Positions 37,600 through 50,350 of a DNA stretch of 64,000 bases are shown here, piece after piece. Where the stretch lies: the NCBI RefSeq assembly GCF_003265705.1, contig NW_020312828.1, positions 57,272,640 through 57,336,639 of the forward strand, written 5' to 3'. The first letter of the stretch is position 1; each line of letters opens with the position of its first letter. This stretch comes from Callorhinus ursinus (taxonomy: Eukaryota; Chordata; Mammalia; Carnivora; Otariidae). The notes beneath the pieces were generated by a model. It made no database searches. It was not told where the DNA came from and saw nothing but the letters and a program-made list of their open reading frames with translations. Both the position numbers and the translations under genes were made by a program.

Positions 37600-38110
37600 T
37601 CCTTTTGTTTATACATTTGCATTCTAGCATTTAAGTTCCTTCTTAATACAGTCCAAACCTAACTTTCTGACATTATATTTCCAATTCTGCCATATTGTGT
37701 TACAGAATGCTAGACGTGCCTCTTACAGAAAATAGATCATTTTAGTTGTGTGAAGTGTATTTTTAAAAAGAGATTTTAAAAAAAGCTACTATTCTCTTAA
37801 AATAACCAGTTGCTTAAAGCAAACTGTTCTTCCAAATGCCTCTACCCTTTATCAGCTCAGCAATACAGCACATGCTGTTCTCTCTTTCTAGAATGTGATC
37901 CTGCCAATCTTTTCCTATAAGAATCCTATCCATTCTTCAAATGGATTTTCATATTCCTTATTTTCCCGTAATTTATACCCATGTTCTCTTGGCTCATATG
38001 ACTTGAACGATATTCACTTGTGTGCTTTCTCATATCACCATACTGGAATTTATTCTATTTCTTGAAGGCAGATACCATCTTATCATTTTTTTCATCACCA
38101 AGCCAAAAAT
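37600..38110 (+). repeat. L2 LINE, right part
   Basis: 'gtccaaacctaactttctg', 'tgctgttctctctttctag', 'atccattcttcaaatgg' and 'cttgaaggcagataccatc' continue the L2 in order to its 3' end. With 36001-36952 this is one L2 opened by two SINEs. Confidence 0.75.
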
Positions 38111-39499
38111 AGTTTAGATGCCTAAGAAAAGATTGCTGAGTAAACCTACATTGCAACCTTCCTCTCATATTACGTTTTGAGACTAATGCAACTAAGACTT
38201 GTACTGTTGTCCATATAGAAAGATGTTTCTGGCATCTTTGAGAAGATTTTAAAAGATGTTACCTAGGTCTGAAAACAAGAGTATGGAAGCATAAATGTTC
38301 TATTGTTGCTTGGAGCCCAGATTGCTCAGAACAATATTACCATATTAAAACTAGCTCCTATAAAAAAGTGTATTTTAAGTTGTATAAATATGTAGAAGAA
38401 GTAGTGGGGCTAGAGTTTTAAAAGTTACTTCAATTGTGTTATCTAAGCTAATAGGATATTTAGAAAAATGTGATTTATAAAAATACTCAACATGGGGAGG
38501 CTGTGTAAAAAGAAAATAAGTAACACATATAACAAGACTTAGCACTTACTCTGTGCATACTTTCTGAGAACTTAGCACTTATCTGTACTTTGTCTACTTT
38601 ATTCTCATGGTGTCCTCATTACTGGCAGGGAGAAACAAGCTGTTTTTGCAATGTTATGATAAAAACACTAAAAAGAAAAGGTGATGCAAGAAATAGAGGC
38701 CACAGATAATTTAAATTATGGTAATCTTTCACTGAAATACAGTTTAAAATATACATGTTTAGAAATACATTAAAATATTCCAACCAGAAAATAATTTTTG
38801 ATGGATAAAACTATTTATAGATAAGGCAAATATCTTGGCTTAAGCAATGTGGGAATACTTAATGTATACTAATTCTAAATCTATAAAAATGAGATTATTT
38901 CATGTATTTTGTGCTACATATTAAATGACATTTTTGAAAAATTAAATTATAATAAAATATTAAGAATACCTTCAACTGTCATTATTAATGATAAAAAAAC
39001 ATAAAAGCAAAATTTAATGTCAGATCTGTCAGATTTTCTCATGTTGCATTTGAATATTCAGATTTAGTATTCTATAACTTCCATAGTAATATACTGTTTA
39101 TTGCATATATGTGATTTTTATTAAATAAAATTCCATTATTATAAAGGAAATGCTATATGACCTAGACAAAGTGGAGAAACTGAACTGACCTTAATATGAG
39201 ATGGATTATAGGATGAAGTGAGAATAAGAGAAAAAATAAGAAATAAAACACAAGAAGAGATGTCTGAATAATAAGCTTTTTGTTTAAACAATATGGATAA
39301 CGTAAGAGACAGGCAAGAAATTTGGGGTAGGAGAAAGAAGGAAAAGATCTATCAAATCACCGATAAGCCAAAAGTAGAAACAGAAGAAAAGACTTACATG
39401 TGCTGCAGACTAAACTATCATTTTCTTTATAAAAGGCTCTTTGTAGAATTATTAACTATTCTCAATTGCATTCCTCCATAGTCAACCCATAAGGAAGTT
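38111..39499. other. Intron sequence, mostly unrecognised
   Basis: A MIR-like antisense relic lies at about 38535-38650 ('agcacttactctgtgcatac'). The rest is AT-rich with no supported gene. The small frame at 39293-39481 is treated as chance. Confidence 0.5.
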
Positions 39500-41585
39500 C
39501 TGTTGACCCTATTTCCAAAGATATTCTATGCCCAATACTCTCCATTTCAATTAAAACCTTCCTTGAGAGTTTTGGTTCAAGACCGTGAACTAGGAAGATG
39601 CTGAACTCACCTCCTCCCAAGGACGCACTGAGTCTACATATAGAACAATTTCCTCTTTACATATGGAACAATTTCCTCTTTAAAAAAACAACAACCTAAA
39701 GGTTGGCTAAGTGACCACTACACATCATGTAAACAAGAAGAAATTCACATCAAAGAGGATATGAGAAGTTGGGACACAATCTCACAATAAATCCTACCCC
39801 TGGTGCAGCAACTCACAACTGGGAAGAAACTCAAAACCCAGAGCTTTTCCCTGAGGATTAAAGATTGAACCTCACATCAGGCACCCCATTTTTAACGCAT
39901 GCACTTGAGTGATGAGGCCCTCCAAAACATCTGACTTTGAAAACCAATGGGGCTTGCATTCTGAGACCTGCAAGACTGTAGCTCTTAAAGTTTGCAAGTG
40001 CTCAGATTCACCTGTCCCAAGGCCCAGTTCAGAGGCAGCTACTGGTGACCAGACTTAAAGTGAAAAAGGCTCACTTGCTTTGTTAAAGTATCAGCTTGAG
40101 GAGCAGGCATCTAATTTAACACATACATCCAGGAATTTGCTGGAATACCCTCCTGGACGGAGACTGGCAGGGGCCATCTTCACACTCTCTTTTTGCTGTG
40201 CTCCAGAGCACTAGTATTTCTCAGAAGGGAGCTTTTACAGGCATCTGGCACCCTGACTTTTGTGGTTATCATCCAGGGAAATACCTCTTAACTGAATGGC
40301 TCTGGAGGCTAAGGGAGCTTGCATTTCTGGTCCCACGAGACTCTAAGGGTGCCACTCAGAAAGAAGTTTACACCCCTGTCTGGCACCCCTATATTGTGAC
40401 TGCTGCCAGGGGACATCTCTACATCGTCTGGCTCTTATGGCCAGTGGGACTTACATTTGTCGGCCCCACAGGACTACAACCAATGGAGAAAGTGTTCCTA
40501 AACAGCTACCACCCCAAGGCACAGAAAGAGACAATAGAAACAGGTCTTTCTGTGAAGCAAGCCAATTAGCTAACCATCATGACTATGAACTGAGGGGCTT
40601 GATATTAATTAAACACATATTTGGGTCCTTTCCAGAAACTTTGGATGTCAGATGTGATCTTTGCACTCACCCTCTGCCATGCTCCAGGGCACTAGAGTCT
40701 CCTGGAGGGGAGCTTTACATACATTTAGTGCCCTGTTTGTTGTTGTTGTTGTTGTTGTTGTTTGTTTGTTTGTTTTTTTGGTGTCTGGGTTTTTGTGGTT
40801 ACCGCTAAAGGTACACTCCTTGATTGCCTGGCTCTCTGGTGGCAAAGCAGAGGGTGGTTTCATTACTGGGTCCACAGGATTGTGGCAATCAGAGAAACAT
40901 TTCTTGGCAGGCTACCACCCCCAGGCACTGTGCAAACTGTGGACAGAGGCACAACCCCTAGTCTTTCTATAAAGGAGTCCTCTTTAACTTTTCTGGAGCT
41001 ATGGCCTGAAGGGAGGGCTTTGAGTTTGGCCCACATCTGCTGGTCTGTGGAACTGCTCTCAGAGAACATAGGCTATGGATACGATCTTGATAAAATACCC
41101 TCAACAAAGCAGGTATAAAGGAAGCATACCTCAACATAACAAAAGCCATATATGACAAGCACACAACCAATATGACATTCAACAATGAAGAGTTGAGAGT
41201 TTTTCCTCTAGGATTAGGAACAAGACAAGGATGCCCACACTTGCCACTTCTATTTATCATCGTATTGGAAGTCCTAGCCAGAGCAATTAGGCCAAAAAAG
41301 ATATAAAGGGCATAGAAATTGAAAGGAAGAAGTAAAATTTTCACTATTTGCTGATGGCATAAAATCATATATCGAAAAAGCTAAATATGCCATTAACAAA
41401 CTGTTCAACTAATAAACAAATTCAGGAATTTTGTAGGATACACTAATAACAAACTATCAGAAAGAAAAATAGAGAAAACAATTCCATTTACAATTGCATC
41501 AAAAAATAGCTAGAAATAAATTTAACCAAGGATGTGAAAGACCTGTATATTGAAAACAACCAGACATTGATGAAAGAAAACAGAC
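39500..41585 (+). mobile_element. Old L1 with 5' UTR joined to ORF2, internal deletion
   Basis: Bases 39500-41086 resemble an old L1 5' UTR, with repeated blocks such as 'gggcttgcattctgagacc' and 'tctggcacc' units. Bases 41087-41585 are ORF2 reverse transcriptase sequence, with 'gaacaagacaaggatgcccac' split by small changes and the catalytic box reading FADG near 41346-41357. ORF1 and the endonuclease are absent. Frames at 40198-41118 are translations of the 5' UTR and have no support as proteins. Confidence 0.72.
40735..40778. repeat. (TTG)n / (TTTG)n simple repeat
   Basis: About eight TTG units followed by TTTG units in the L1 5' UTR region. Confidence 0.9.
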
Positions 41586-42153
41586 TATAAAACTGCCTCC
41601 AATATTCTTCTGCTTTATGTAATTTGATGATAGCTATTACCTATCTGAAGTGTCTCTTCATGCTATTTCAATTTTTTTCAATCTTTGTCACTCCAATGAA
41701 ATCACTCTTATCTATAATCTTCATGCTGTCAAATTTAAGAGACAGTCTTCTGTCCTCCCATTCTTAGTTTTTCAATAGCATTTAACAGTCCTCACCCTCT
41801 TTTCAAGAACTTCCTTCTTTTGTTTCACTCCTATTCTTCTCACCAGTCATGAGCATGATTTGATAGCTCCTTGTATTTCATCATATCATCAAATAGCATT
41901 GATCTTTAGGACTAGGTCATAGACTGTCTCATCTTTCTACAAAGTCTAAATGATGTCATCTATCATGCTGCTTTAATATTCTTTATAATATCTACATGCT
42001 GATGGTCCCTGACTATCTCTGAATTTCAAATACGTTCAACTACAAACTTAACATACCTGTGTGGAAATCTCTAAGTCATTTAAAGTTTAAAATCTCAAAA
42101 GTGAACTCTTCATTTTTCTCCTCAAAACTCTGGACTTCCACACTTGATTAAAT

Positions 42154-42334
42154 TTTTTAAAGATTTTATTTATTTGAGAGAGAAAGAGCACGAGTGGGGA
42201 GAGGGGCAGAGAGAGAGGAAGAAGCAGACTCCCCACTGAACAGGGAGCTGATGTGGGGCTCAATCCCAGAACTTTGGGATCATGACCTGAACCGAAGGCA
42301 GATGCTTTAACTAACGGAGCCACCCAGGTGTCCC
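42154..42334 (-). mobile_element. Can-SINE in L2
   Basis: Antisense copy with a 15-bp TSD with two mismatches (cacacttgattaaat / cacacttagttaaat type) near 42139-42153 and 42335-42349. Confidence 0.9.
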
Positions 42335-42831
42335 CACACTTAGTTAAATATTATCATTTACTCCATTCTCATGATGTTTAAGCCCAGAGAATTAGGGATT
42401 ATCTTTTATTTTTCTTACTTTCCACATCAAACTGTCATTGGATACTAAAAAATTGTATATCTTTAAAGGATAACTTGAGTTTCTCTAGTTCACTGACCAC
42501 CATAGCTCAAGTCTCCACCATCTTACATCCAGACCACTTCAGTCATCTTCTAACTAAAACTTCTGTTTTCTTCATTCCATCTATCAAAAATATAAAGCAT
42601 GATCTACTGAAAATATAAATGAGATCATGTCACTCTCTTACAACCCTTTGTAGTTTCCTATTATATATAGGTGAGTTAAAGTAGCCTAGGAGTAACCATG
42701 GTGAATGAGAGTGATATTGCTCAGCCTAATGGGAACAGGCATTAATTGGTTCCAGTAGATATTTTCATAAAGGCACATTAGTTTCAGTTGCCAGATATAA
42801 TAAGGAAATAGAAAAATCTTTGTGAGTGCCC

Positions 42832-42856
42832 GTGTATGTGTGTGTGTGTGTGTGTA
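42832..42856. repeat. (TG)n microsatellite
   Basis: About ten TG units after a GTGTATG lead. Confidence 0.9.
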
Positions 42857-43602
42857 ATCTCCTAATTTTTAAATGTTGGCTCTCATTTTTTCAAAACACT
42901 GTGAGCTTAAAACAAAACATATCTCCAGTCCAGATTAGGCTGAATGGTTGCCAATTTGCTTCCTCGGCAAAAGAGATCTGGTTTTTCCTTATCTCCTCAA
43001 CCTCATTCTATGATTTTCTCCCATTTACATTCTATAATTTAGACTCAGTGATCATTATTTTCCTTGAATAGCTCCTCAAGCTCTTCCTCAGTGTGGGGCT
43101 CTTCCTTCCTTATAGTCTAGATGCATAAAATTCTGGTATCAGTGAGAGTGGGACCTTCTAAAAATGGGTGGGTTCCCCCCGATACTTTCATTCTCTCTTA
43201 CAGAAGCTTGGGTTTTATTATTATTATTTTTTTTATTTCACAGTACTGTCCTAAATTTGTAATTATGAATGCATGTGACATTTAACTGTCTTTTCTGCCA
43301 TTAAATTCTAAGAACTATGGGGACCATGTACTACGTCTGCTTTTGTGTGTCTTATTTGTTCCTAGTACAGGACCAGGAACATAATAGGCAAATAATACAT
43401 GTAGATAATGCATACATAAATGTTCACTGGATTTCTCTTCATCTCTATAACACATTCTAATTATCCTCTAAGACCTAGCTCAATGTTAACTTCCTATGAC
43501 CCTTTCTCCTAGCTTCCAAAAATGCCATACCTCCTCTGTGAGTTTGTAACATTTCACACATTCTTAAATTATAATGATTATGCTTTAGTCTGTGAGCTTC
43601 TT

Positions 43603-43783
43603 TTTTTTAAAGATTTGAGAGAGAAAGAACACATATGGGAGGGAGGGGAAGAGGGAGAGAGAGAATCTCAAGCAGACTGCCCGCTGAGTGTGGAGCCCGA
43701 CATGGGGCTGACCCTGAGATCATGACCTGAGCTGAAACCAAGACTCAGACACTTAATCGTTTGAGCCACCCAGGGTCCCCTGA
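43603..43783 (-). mobile_element. Can-SINE (older subfamily)
   Basis: Antisense copy with 'agcagactgcccgctgagtg' and 'ctgaaaccaagactcagac'. A perfect 13-bp TSD, ctgtgagcttctt, lies at 43590-43602 and 43784-43796. Confidence 0.93.
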
Positions 43784-43984
43784 CTGTGAGCTTCTTGATG
43801 CCTAATATCCATCATGGTGCTTGCAATATGATTACAAAATAATCTTATAATTGGAAGCCATGACACCTGAAAGTAATTAAACTCACCATATTATCTATTT
43901 CCAATAAAGCCATATAGTTTTGTAAAAAGTGGGACCAAGTAAATATTCATAATGATTATTCTGTAATTCACATCATACCGTAAT

Positions 43985-44120
43985 AGCTACCAGCATTAAC
44001 TGAATACTTACTTTGTCTCAAGCTCTATAATTATTACATGCATACATCAGTTTATTTCCTTAACTCTATGAAACAGTACTATTCTCATTTTTAGATCTCA
44101 GGAAATAAACTCTTGGAGAA
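43985..44120 (-). repeat. MIR relic
   Basis: Antisense MIR: 'taatagctaccagcattaac', 'ctatgaaacagtactatt' and 'tttttagatctcaggaaa'. Confidence 0.65.
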
Positions 44121-44174
44121 CACAAGTAGTGTTTTTGCCAATGAAGTTTGTTTGACTTCAAAGTATAATGTAAT

Positions 44175-44390
44175 TTAGTGAATAAATGGTCAGATTTTGG
44201 AATCAGGAAGTAGTAAGTTCAAATTTCAGTTCCATCAAATTATTACCTGGGTAAACAGAACTTTGTCTCATTTGTAAAATGGGAATAAAATAGTAAATAC
44301 CATATATTTTATAATAAATTAAAAGACATGTAAAAAACACATAGTAAATCGTTATGTAAATTGTAGTCTATAAAATATCACTTTTAATTA
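44175..44390 (+). repeat. MIR relic
   Basis: Sense MIR: 'cagattttggaatcaggaag', 'tctcatttgtaaaatgggaa' and 'acacatagtaaatcgtta'. It lies close to an antisense MIR, so the two may form a diverged inverted pair. Confidence 0.75.
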
Positions 44391-45124
44391 TTGAAGCTGA
44401 GAGATTTAGTTGATTTTTAATAAAGTCAATTTATTAAGATCAGAGTCTGATTAGATCTCAGATCTTTTAAATTTCTCTCATGTTTTTCTTCATTTTCATA
44501 TATATTAATTATAATATATATAATATATAATATAAAATATATAAATATATATATTAAAAATAATAGAGTTCTGTATTTTTTTTTAGAAAATTACAGTTGT
44601 ATTTATGTTGAAATCACACTATTTTTTTTCCTGTCCATGTATAGCAAAATGTAACTTTAAGTCATCTTGAAATATCCATGGGGGATAAAATTCCCATAGG
44701 TCTCTATTCTAAGAACTATCTACCCACCCCACTCCCCCACAGGATATTCTTTAGTCATTTATACAAATAATATAAAGAAGTAAAAATTATAAATGTGTGG
44801 TAGGTGTATAATCATTATCAATAATTTAATAAAAAATTATGTATCATGGATACTTTATAAAAACAGGTATTTGTGAATGTTAGTTACATTATCAGTTAAT
44901 ATTTTAAAGCATTTTTATACCTTTTATTTATGAAATGCTATAAGAAGGTCTACTAAAATTTCAAGATTTTTAAAAAATATTGTTTGATAGTTATTCAAAT
45001 TAATGCCTACCACAGTATACTACATGCATTCTCTTGGTTGTTAGTAAACTTAATTTTGAATTAATAAAATCAATACTAATTTCAAGATGGAGATATATTC
45101 AGTTATGTCTACTTCTGAAAAATA
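44391..45124. other. AT-rich intron with TA/TATAA tract
   Basis: A TA-rich tract lies at about 44498-44560. Nothing else is recognised. Confidence 0.5.
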
Positions 45125-45345
45125 CTTATAAAATGTTTCTAGAACATTCGCAGGAAGGTTTCACAGGCGGTACCTCATTTGAAACTCACCATTAGATATG
45201 CTAAATTTGATTTACATGTTACAGAACAGGAAACAGTCAGACAGGATTCAGTTACCTACTTAAGATCAGATAACTATCAAGCAGAATTTGAATTCTAACT
45301 CATGTCTTTCAAATCCAAAGCCCATGATTTTTCACTTACTATATG
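45125..45345 (-). repeat. MIR relic next to the sushi half-exon
   Basis: Antisense MIR order: 'ggcggtacctcatttgaaac', 'gttacagaacaggaaac', 'gcagaatttgaattctaac' and 'aaatccaaagcccatgat'. It ends about 220 bp downstream of the exon donor. Confidence 0.7.
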
Positions 45346-45563
45346 GCAAGAAATTGATTGTTTAAACTCCAGAAAAGTATCCCAATAAAATTGGTATGTT
45401 ATTTAAATACTTTAAACTAATGAAATATTAATAGTAACAAATAAATAAAATCTAGCTGCCGTTGTTTTAAATCACCCAGGCTTCATTTTCCATATTTATT
45501 AGTTACTTTTAAATTTTAAGTTAAACTTTGACAAAATAATGAAATAGCAATACAAAATATTAC

Positions 45564-45651
45564 CTAAAATCTGATCCAACTCTCTTCCCATTTTCTGGTT
45601 CTCCTGGATCTGGGCATAGATTGGAAGCTGTTTTAATACCTCCCTCATTTA
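45564..45651 (-). CDS. CSMD3: CSMD3 internal exon: linker plus first half of a sushi domain
   Basis: This is an 88-nt internal exon on the minus strand, too short to stand out as an open frame. The acceptor is ctgttacag ending at 45652, preceded by a strong T-run. The donor is AG|gtaata at 45563. It is entered in phase 1 and left in phase 2: the first two bases TA complete a TTA leucine started by the exon at 52809, and the last two bases AG start the AGC serine finished at 5203. The 28 full codons read NEGGIKTASNLCPDPG, then EPENGKRVGSDF. CPDPG...NGKR is the typical start of a CCP module, with cysteine 1 and the glycine-rich first loop. Splitting a sushi domain by a phase-2 intron after its first third is usual in this family. 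Joined to the 5079-5203 exon it gives a complete four-cysteine module. Confidence 0.9.
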
Positions 45652-46537
45652 CTGTAACAGGAAAAAAAAAGAATCAAAACATGATTAGAAAATCAAGAAA
45701 AATGTTAATTGAAAAATGTACATAAAATATATTCTTACATTTTTTGTAATCACTATAGTTTAAATGTAGAAAGATTAAATATAATTTTATAACCCAGTAA
45801 TAAAGACAAAGCATTTTTGCTATTAGTGGACCTGTAAGTTTGATATTCATCTTCAATGACATACTATTCTGAATATTAACACACTGACAGTTAACACTTT
45901 TTTTTAATTACTACCAAATTGTGAAATCTCTGGAAATGCATTCCCAGTGTATCAGTTCCAGAGTTTCCATTAATTATTGGCAGTAAAGCAGTTACTACCA
46001 GTTATGACAGTATCATTTGGGTACCTATTATTTTTAAAGTTCCAATTGAAAAACAAGACCCTATGGGAAAAGTTTAAGATTGTTAGCACTTCTTGTTTGG
46101 CATATAATGAAGCACTGTGCTCTACCAATGTTAAAGTAAGACTATGGTTCCTATTACCACACATGTCAATGAATTATGATATAATGCTGAAAACCAAAAT
46201 AATGGTTTTTCCCTGTAGCAATAGACATGATTATGTTTTCCTTGCCATCATACACATTTTCAACAGTTTCTCCAGGACACTCAATTAATGAAAGATTCAT
46301 TAATATTTTCAGTGAATGTGATCACAGTGGGTAACTAAATCCCCAAGACAGCTATCTTAATGGGAAGATATTTAAACCTCATAGTTCTGATATATGTGAG
46401 TGATATTATTTCATACATTCAATCTCTTAATGAACTAGAGAATAATTTATTTTGCTCTTCATCAACTTATCTGCTTTTTGAGAAAAGAATAGAACCTGAG
46501 CAGAGATTCCACAGAGGGAAAAATTAACTTTGTAATG

Positions 46538-46732
46538 TTTCTCAACCTACAATGTAGATCTGAGCCACTTGTGGAAATTTCTTTAAAGAATGAAGATGTG
46601 TATTTCTACACCTAGCTATTCTGACACAATTACTCTAGGGCAGGACCCTGACCATCAGTTTTGTGTTTATTTTGTTTTTCAGTAACACTTTAGGTGATTC
46701 TAAGGTAAAGTCAATGTTGAGAACTGCTGGAT
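46538..46732 (+). repeat. MER5A-like hAT relic
   Basis: 'tttctcaacctacaatgtag' opens and 'caatgttgagaactgctgg' closes the element, with an internal 'aggaccctgaccatcag'. This is the size and layout of MER5A (about 190 bp). Confidence 0.75.
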
Positions 46733-46879
46733 CTCTGCATCAATTAGTTCAGATTGATCAATATGTTCAAACTGACTTATCAGATAACAAGGCAACTATC
46801 AGATAATGTCCCAATAGTCGTAATTCTGGTAAAATCATCATATTTTCAATTAGATATAAAATTTTGCATTTGTGCCCTT

Positions 46880-47880
46880 CATTCTATAAAAATCACTTTT
46901 CTAAATATCCCCAACCAATATCCTTATTGACAACTTTATTACATATTCACCAATCTGCAAAATATATGATAGTTTTACTTTTCTTGGTCTGATGACTTGC
47001 TACTTCATTCCTCTTTACCTTTCTGGGTTGTTTTGTTTGGTTTTGTTTTTGGCCCATTCTCTTACTTTCGACTACTCTTTTACTTTATAGTGGAAAAATT
47101 CAAAAGCATTGGCCTACAGTTCCCCATATTTTATATTTCCCTCATGGCTTGAAGAAATTACCTCTTTGCTAACAAGTTCCAATATATCATTTTGTCATTT
47201 TTTTCCAAGCTCCATTCTTGCTCCTTCAATTATCTACTACTAGGTAATCCCACCAAAATTCCCATTGTTATCTGAGGTGCATGCTCAGATCCAATGTAAT
47301 CACTGATGCTTTTGTGCATTCCGTTATCATTCACCTCTAATCCATCTTGAGTCCGAGAGGAGGACTAAACTTCCTCAAACACCATTTTTGTTATTGTACA
47401 AATCTCCCATAATTCAAGATTTCTACTGTATCAGTTGTATTTCCCACTAGTCCATAACTCAAGTCCAACGAGTTCTTCATTGTTCTGCAGTTTTGTTTTG
47501 TTTTGTTTTAAAGATTTTATTTATTTATTTGACAGAGTGACAGTGAGAGAGGGAGCACAAGCAGGGGGAGTGGGAGAGGGAGAAGCAGGCTTCCTGCAGA
47601 GCAGGGAGCCCGATGCAGGGCTCAATCCCAGGATCTGGGGATCATGACCTGAGCCGAAGGCAGATGCGTAACAACTGAGCCACCCAGGCACACCTTTCTG
47701 CAGTTTTACTTGTAAGCCGTGCTCACCCCTGCTTTATTTGTACTTCCTCCTGTCTCCATGTTTCCCCTTTCTTCCTGCTTAGCTATTAAAATTCTAACTA
47801 ATTTTCAAGACTCAGTTCAAGTCCCATTTTCTGCAAAATACAATCTCTAATTTTACTACATTATTCTAATCCCTGTTATA
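46880..47880 (+). repeat. L2-like stretch cut by a SINE
   Basis: C/T-rich L2-type motifs on both sides of the SINE at 47495-47695 include 'cattgttatctgaggtgcat' (left) and 'gactcagttcaagtcccat' (right). Diverged, with approximate edges. Confidence 0.5.
47495..47695 (-). mobile_element. Can-SINE (SINEC), minus strand
   Basis: Antisense copy with a (GTTTT)n lead from its tail, and 'gagcagggagcccgatgcag'. A 12-bp perfect TSD, ttctgcagtttt, lies at 47483-47494 and 47696-47707. Confidence 0.94.
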
Positions 47881-48384
47881 TAACATGGGAAATTTTATAT
47901 TTAGTTTTAAAATTCTTTATTATACTACAAATTGGTAGTTTCACATTCCTTAGTCATATATACAGAGATTATATATTTGATAAAGATAAAAGAAAAACAT
48001 AATTTTAATATACCCACAATGCCTAGGTAGAGCTTAACCTCTCAGTAAATATACCCTAGTCATTTGATTAACAACAATACCTGATATAGTGTTTACAATA
48101 AATCAAGTACTTTCTGTGGGAAGCACTCTCTTTCCTTTTAAAATGGCTTTTGAAAATGTAGTTTATGTTGTTTAAATGTGATTTTTTGATATGGATTAGA
48201 GATAAAGAAGTGGCATGACTTGAGCTTACCTACTTTATTTTATTACAATGTATAACACAGATTATAGGTTAATATAAAAGTGACGTGTGAGTACAGTATT
48301 AGAAAAGAAAAGTAATAAAAAATTCATTTTTTCCCATTTCCTCATCATTATTACCTCAAAAAGTAAACCTGTGGTTAAAATGAA

Positions 48385-48625
48385 TTTTAACAATAGCTAA
48401 CGCTTAACATGGTACTATGTGTCAGGAACTATTCTACATTCTTTACACATATCGACTTCATAACAATCTAAAAGGAGCTACTATTATTATATACTTCTTA
48501 CAGGTGCAGAAACTAAGTCATGAAGAGTTTAAAAATGTTTCCAAAGTCATACTGTTAGTGCCTTAGTCTAGGTTTAAACCTTGGCAGACTGATTCAAAAA
48601 ATTCTACTCTTGAACCCTGCCTCCA
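48385..48625 (-). repeat. MIR, nearly full length
   Basis: Antisense MIR in full order: 'aatagctaacgcttaacatg', 'ctatgtgtcaggaactattc', 'caggtgcagaaactaagtc', 'aaagtcatactgttagtg' and 'tctactcttgaaccctgc'. Confidence 0.85.
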
Positions 48626-49484
48626 TCCTGTCCAGAAACCTCAGCAAGGCAAAATGATATCACTAACTACAATTCAACACTCTTAACCAAATGTTTTATC
48701 TTAAAATGTATAGCGTATTTATAACTTTTACCATTTTCAATTAATTCTAGTCCTTATGGTTTTAATTGTTAAGTTATTGTCTATTTGGAAGTGTCCTTTA
48801 AACCACTGTTTTTGGATATCTGCAATAGGGGAAAGACTTTCCAATTTAAAATGTAAAGAGAAAGGGAGAAGTTCTGCATGATACATGTATTTAATATTCT
48901 TTGAAAATATTTAAAATTTAAAATTAAAGAACAAAGTGTGTAATATCTTATTTCTCTGAAATATGAATATTTTATAACTTCCCATAGCTAGTGATACCAA
49001 GACATTCAAATGAAGTTAGTACTAGGCATTCAATAGTTTCCTTCACTACATAAGGACAGATAAGCAATTGGACAGATTTATCACTTTTACTTCTTTAAAG
49101 TTGAATAGTAACCTGCAGAATGGTTAGGACATGAGCATTCTTTAAATGTTTAATTACATGGACTGGGTGCTACCTCTTGAAAAGAGCATCTCTATGGGGA
49201 ATACTGTTTTTGCTCTGATCTCTAAGGATATTTATTATGCCCATTATTATCATTAATGCAACATGAGTTCTTGCCCCACACAAAAGTGGATAAAAGAGGG
49301 GAGGTAAAGGATTTTAAAAAACAAATGAATTGTAATTTCTTATAACCCTGAAGTTATGGGCTTATGGGTTTATTTATTGGATTTATAAATATGGTACAGG
49401 AATCTTAATTAATTTACCATATTATTACATGTTCTAGCTTGAAAACATTATAAACTTAGTCAACAGAAAGATATAATAAGTATG

Positions 49485-49635
49485 CATCAGGAAATATTCA
49501 TCTTTTACATGTACCAACTCATTTAATCTTCACAACAATCTTAAGGGTAGTTTATAATAAGCACATTTTCTGAGGTTTCTGATTGTATATGGCACATAAT
49601 TTACCCAAAAATAAAAGCAAGTAGATTCTGGAAAG
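49485..49635 (-). repeat. MIR relic
   Basis: 'ccaactcatttaatcttcac' and 'aacaatcttaagggtag' match antisense MIR. Confidence 0.65.
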
Positions 49636-49829
49636 AATTCTCCACATTACCTCACCCAGCTGGTTACATTGCCACCTTTCTTAGACTCTTTTACATTAGA
49701 TTTTAAATTTCTATTCCACCTTATGAAATACAGTGTTTTGGATCTTGTTCTGAACTCAAACATCATGGATGTTGACAGAGTGTTATTTTATACTACATAT
49801 TCTACAAAGAATTTCCTCTTAACTCATTT

Positions 49830-49970
49830 AGCTTCCCAATAAAATATTGGATCCTTGCCATTCTGAGACTGTATTTTATTCCCTCTTTTATTTTCTTAGT
49901 CTAGCATGGTGTTGGCTTGGAGAAGTAGCTCAAAGAGAATCATAGAATGAATGAATAACATGAAATGAAT
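49830..49970 (+). repeat. L2 3'-end relic
   Basis: 'cattctgagactgtatttta', 'tctagcatggtgttggcttg' and 'gaatgaatgaataac' follow the L2 3' end. Confidence 0.6.
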
Positions 49971-50316
49971 GAAAGTATGGATTTGGAGATAAAATAAAAT
50001 TGAAAAAATACATTATGGGAAGTTCACAGTTTCTTCATAATTCTACTTTAATATTCTAGAAGACCCTACTAGAAAAGTTGGCAAGAATACTAGTTCACTA
50101 ATTTCAACATTTTAAAATATTTTAAAAAATGTTTTTATCTTTAAAACTTAAAAAGAATCTACTTTTTCCCCTTTATTGACAAATCTATACTTTTTGATGA
50201 AAAACAAGGGATGAATAGAGGCTTTTAGAGGTCAGGTATTAAAGCTGGAAAAAAAATCAAAATTAGCATTTAAACAACCAAATGCTCCCCAAGAACACTG
50301 ATGCAGCTTCCTGGAT

Positions 50317-50319
50317 CTC

Positions 50320-50346
<27 letters not shown>
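50317..50346. repeat. (TC)n microsatellite
   Basis: About 15 TC units. Confidence 0.95.

Positions 50347-50350
<4 letters not shown>

Larger units (their letters stand above)
41600..43600 (+). repeat. L2 LINE, interrupted
   Basis: Colinear L2 motifs include 'atctacatgctgatggtccc', 'caactacaaacttaacatac', 'ctcaagtctccaccatctta', 'cctttgtagtttcctatta' and the 3'-end 'gtacaggaccaggaacataa'. Between about 42670 and 43050 the match is lost. Two SINEs (42154 and 43603) cut it, and part of it (43440-43600) may be a second L2. Confidence 0.7.

Noticed and set aside
40198..41118. Overlapping frames of 103-133 codons
   Set aside because: They lie in an old L1 5' UTR and ORF2 remnant with a TTG repeat; no consistent protein.
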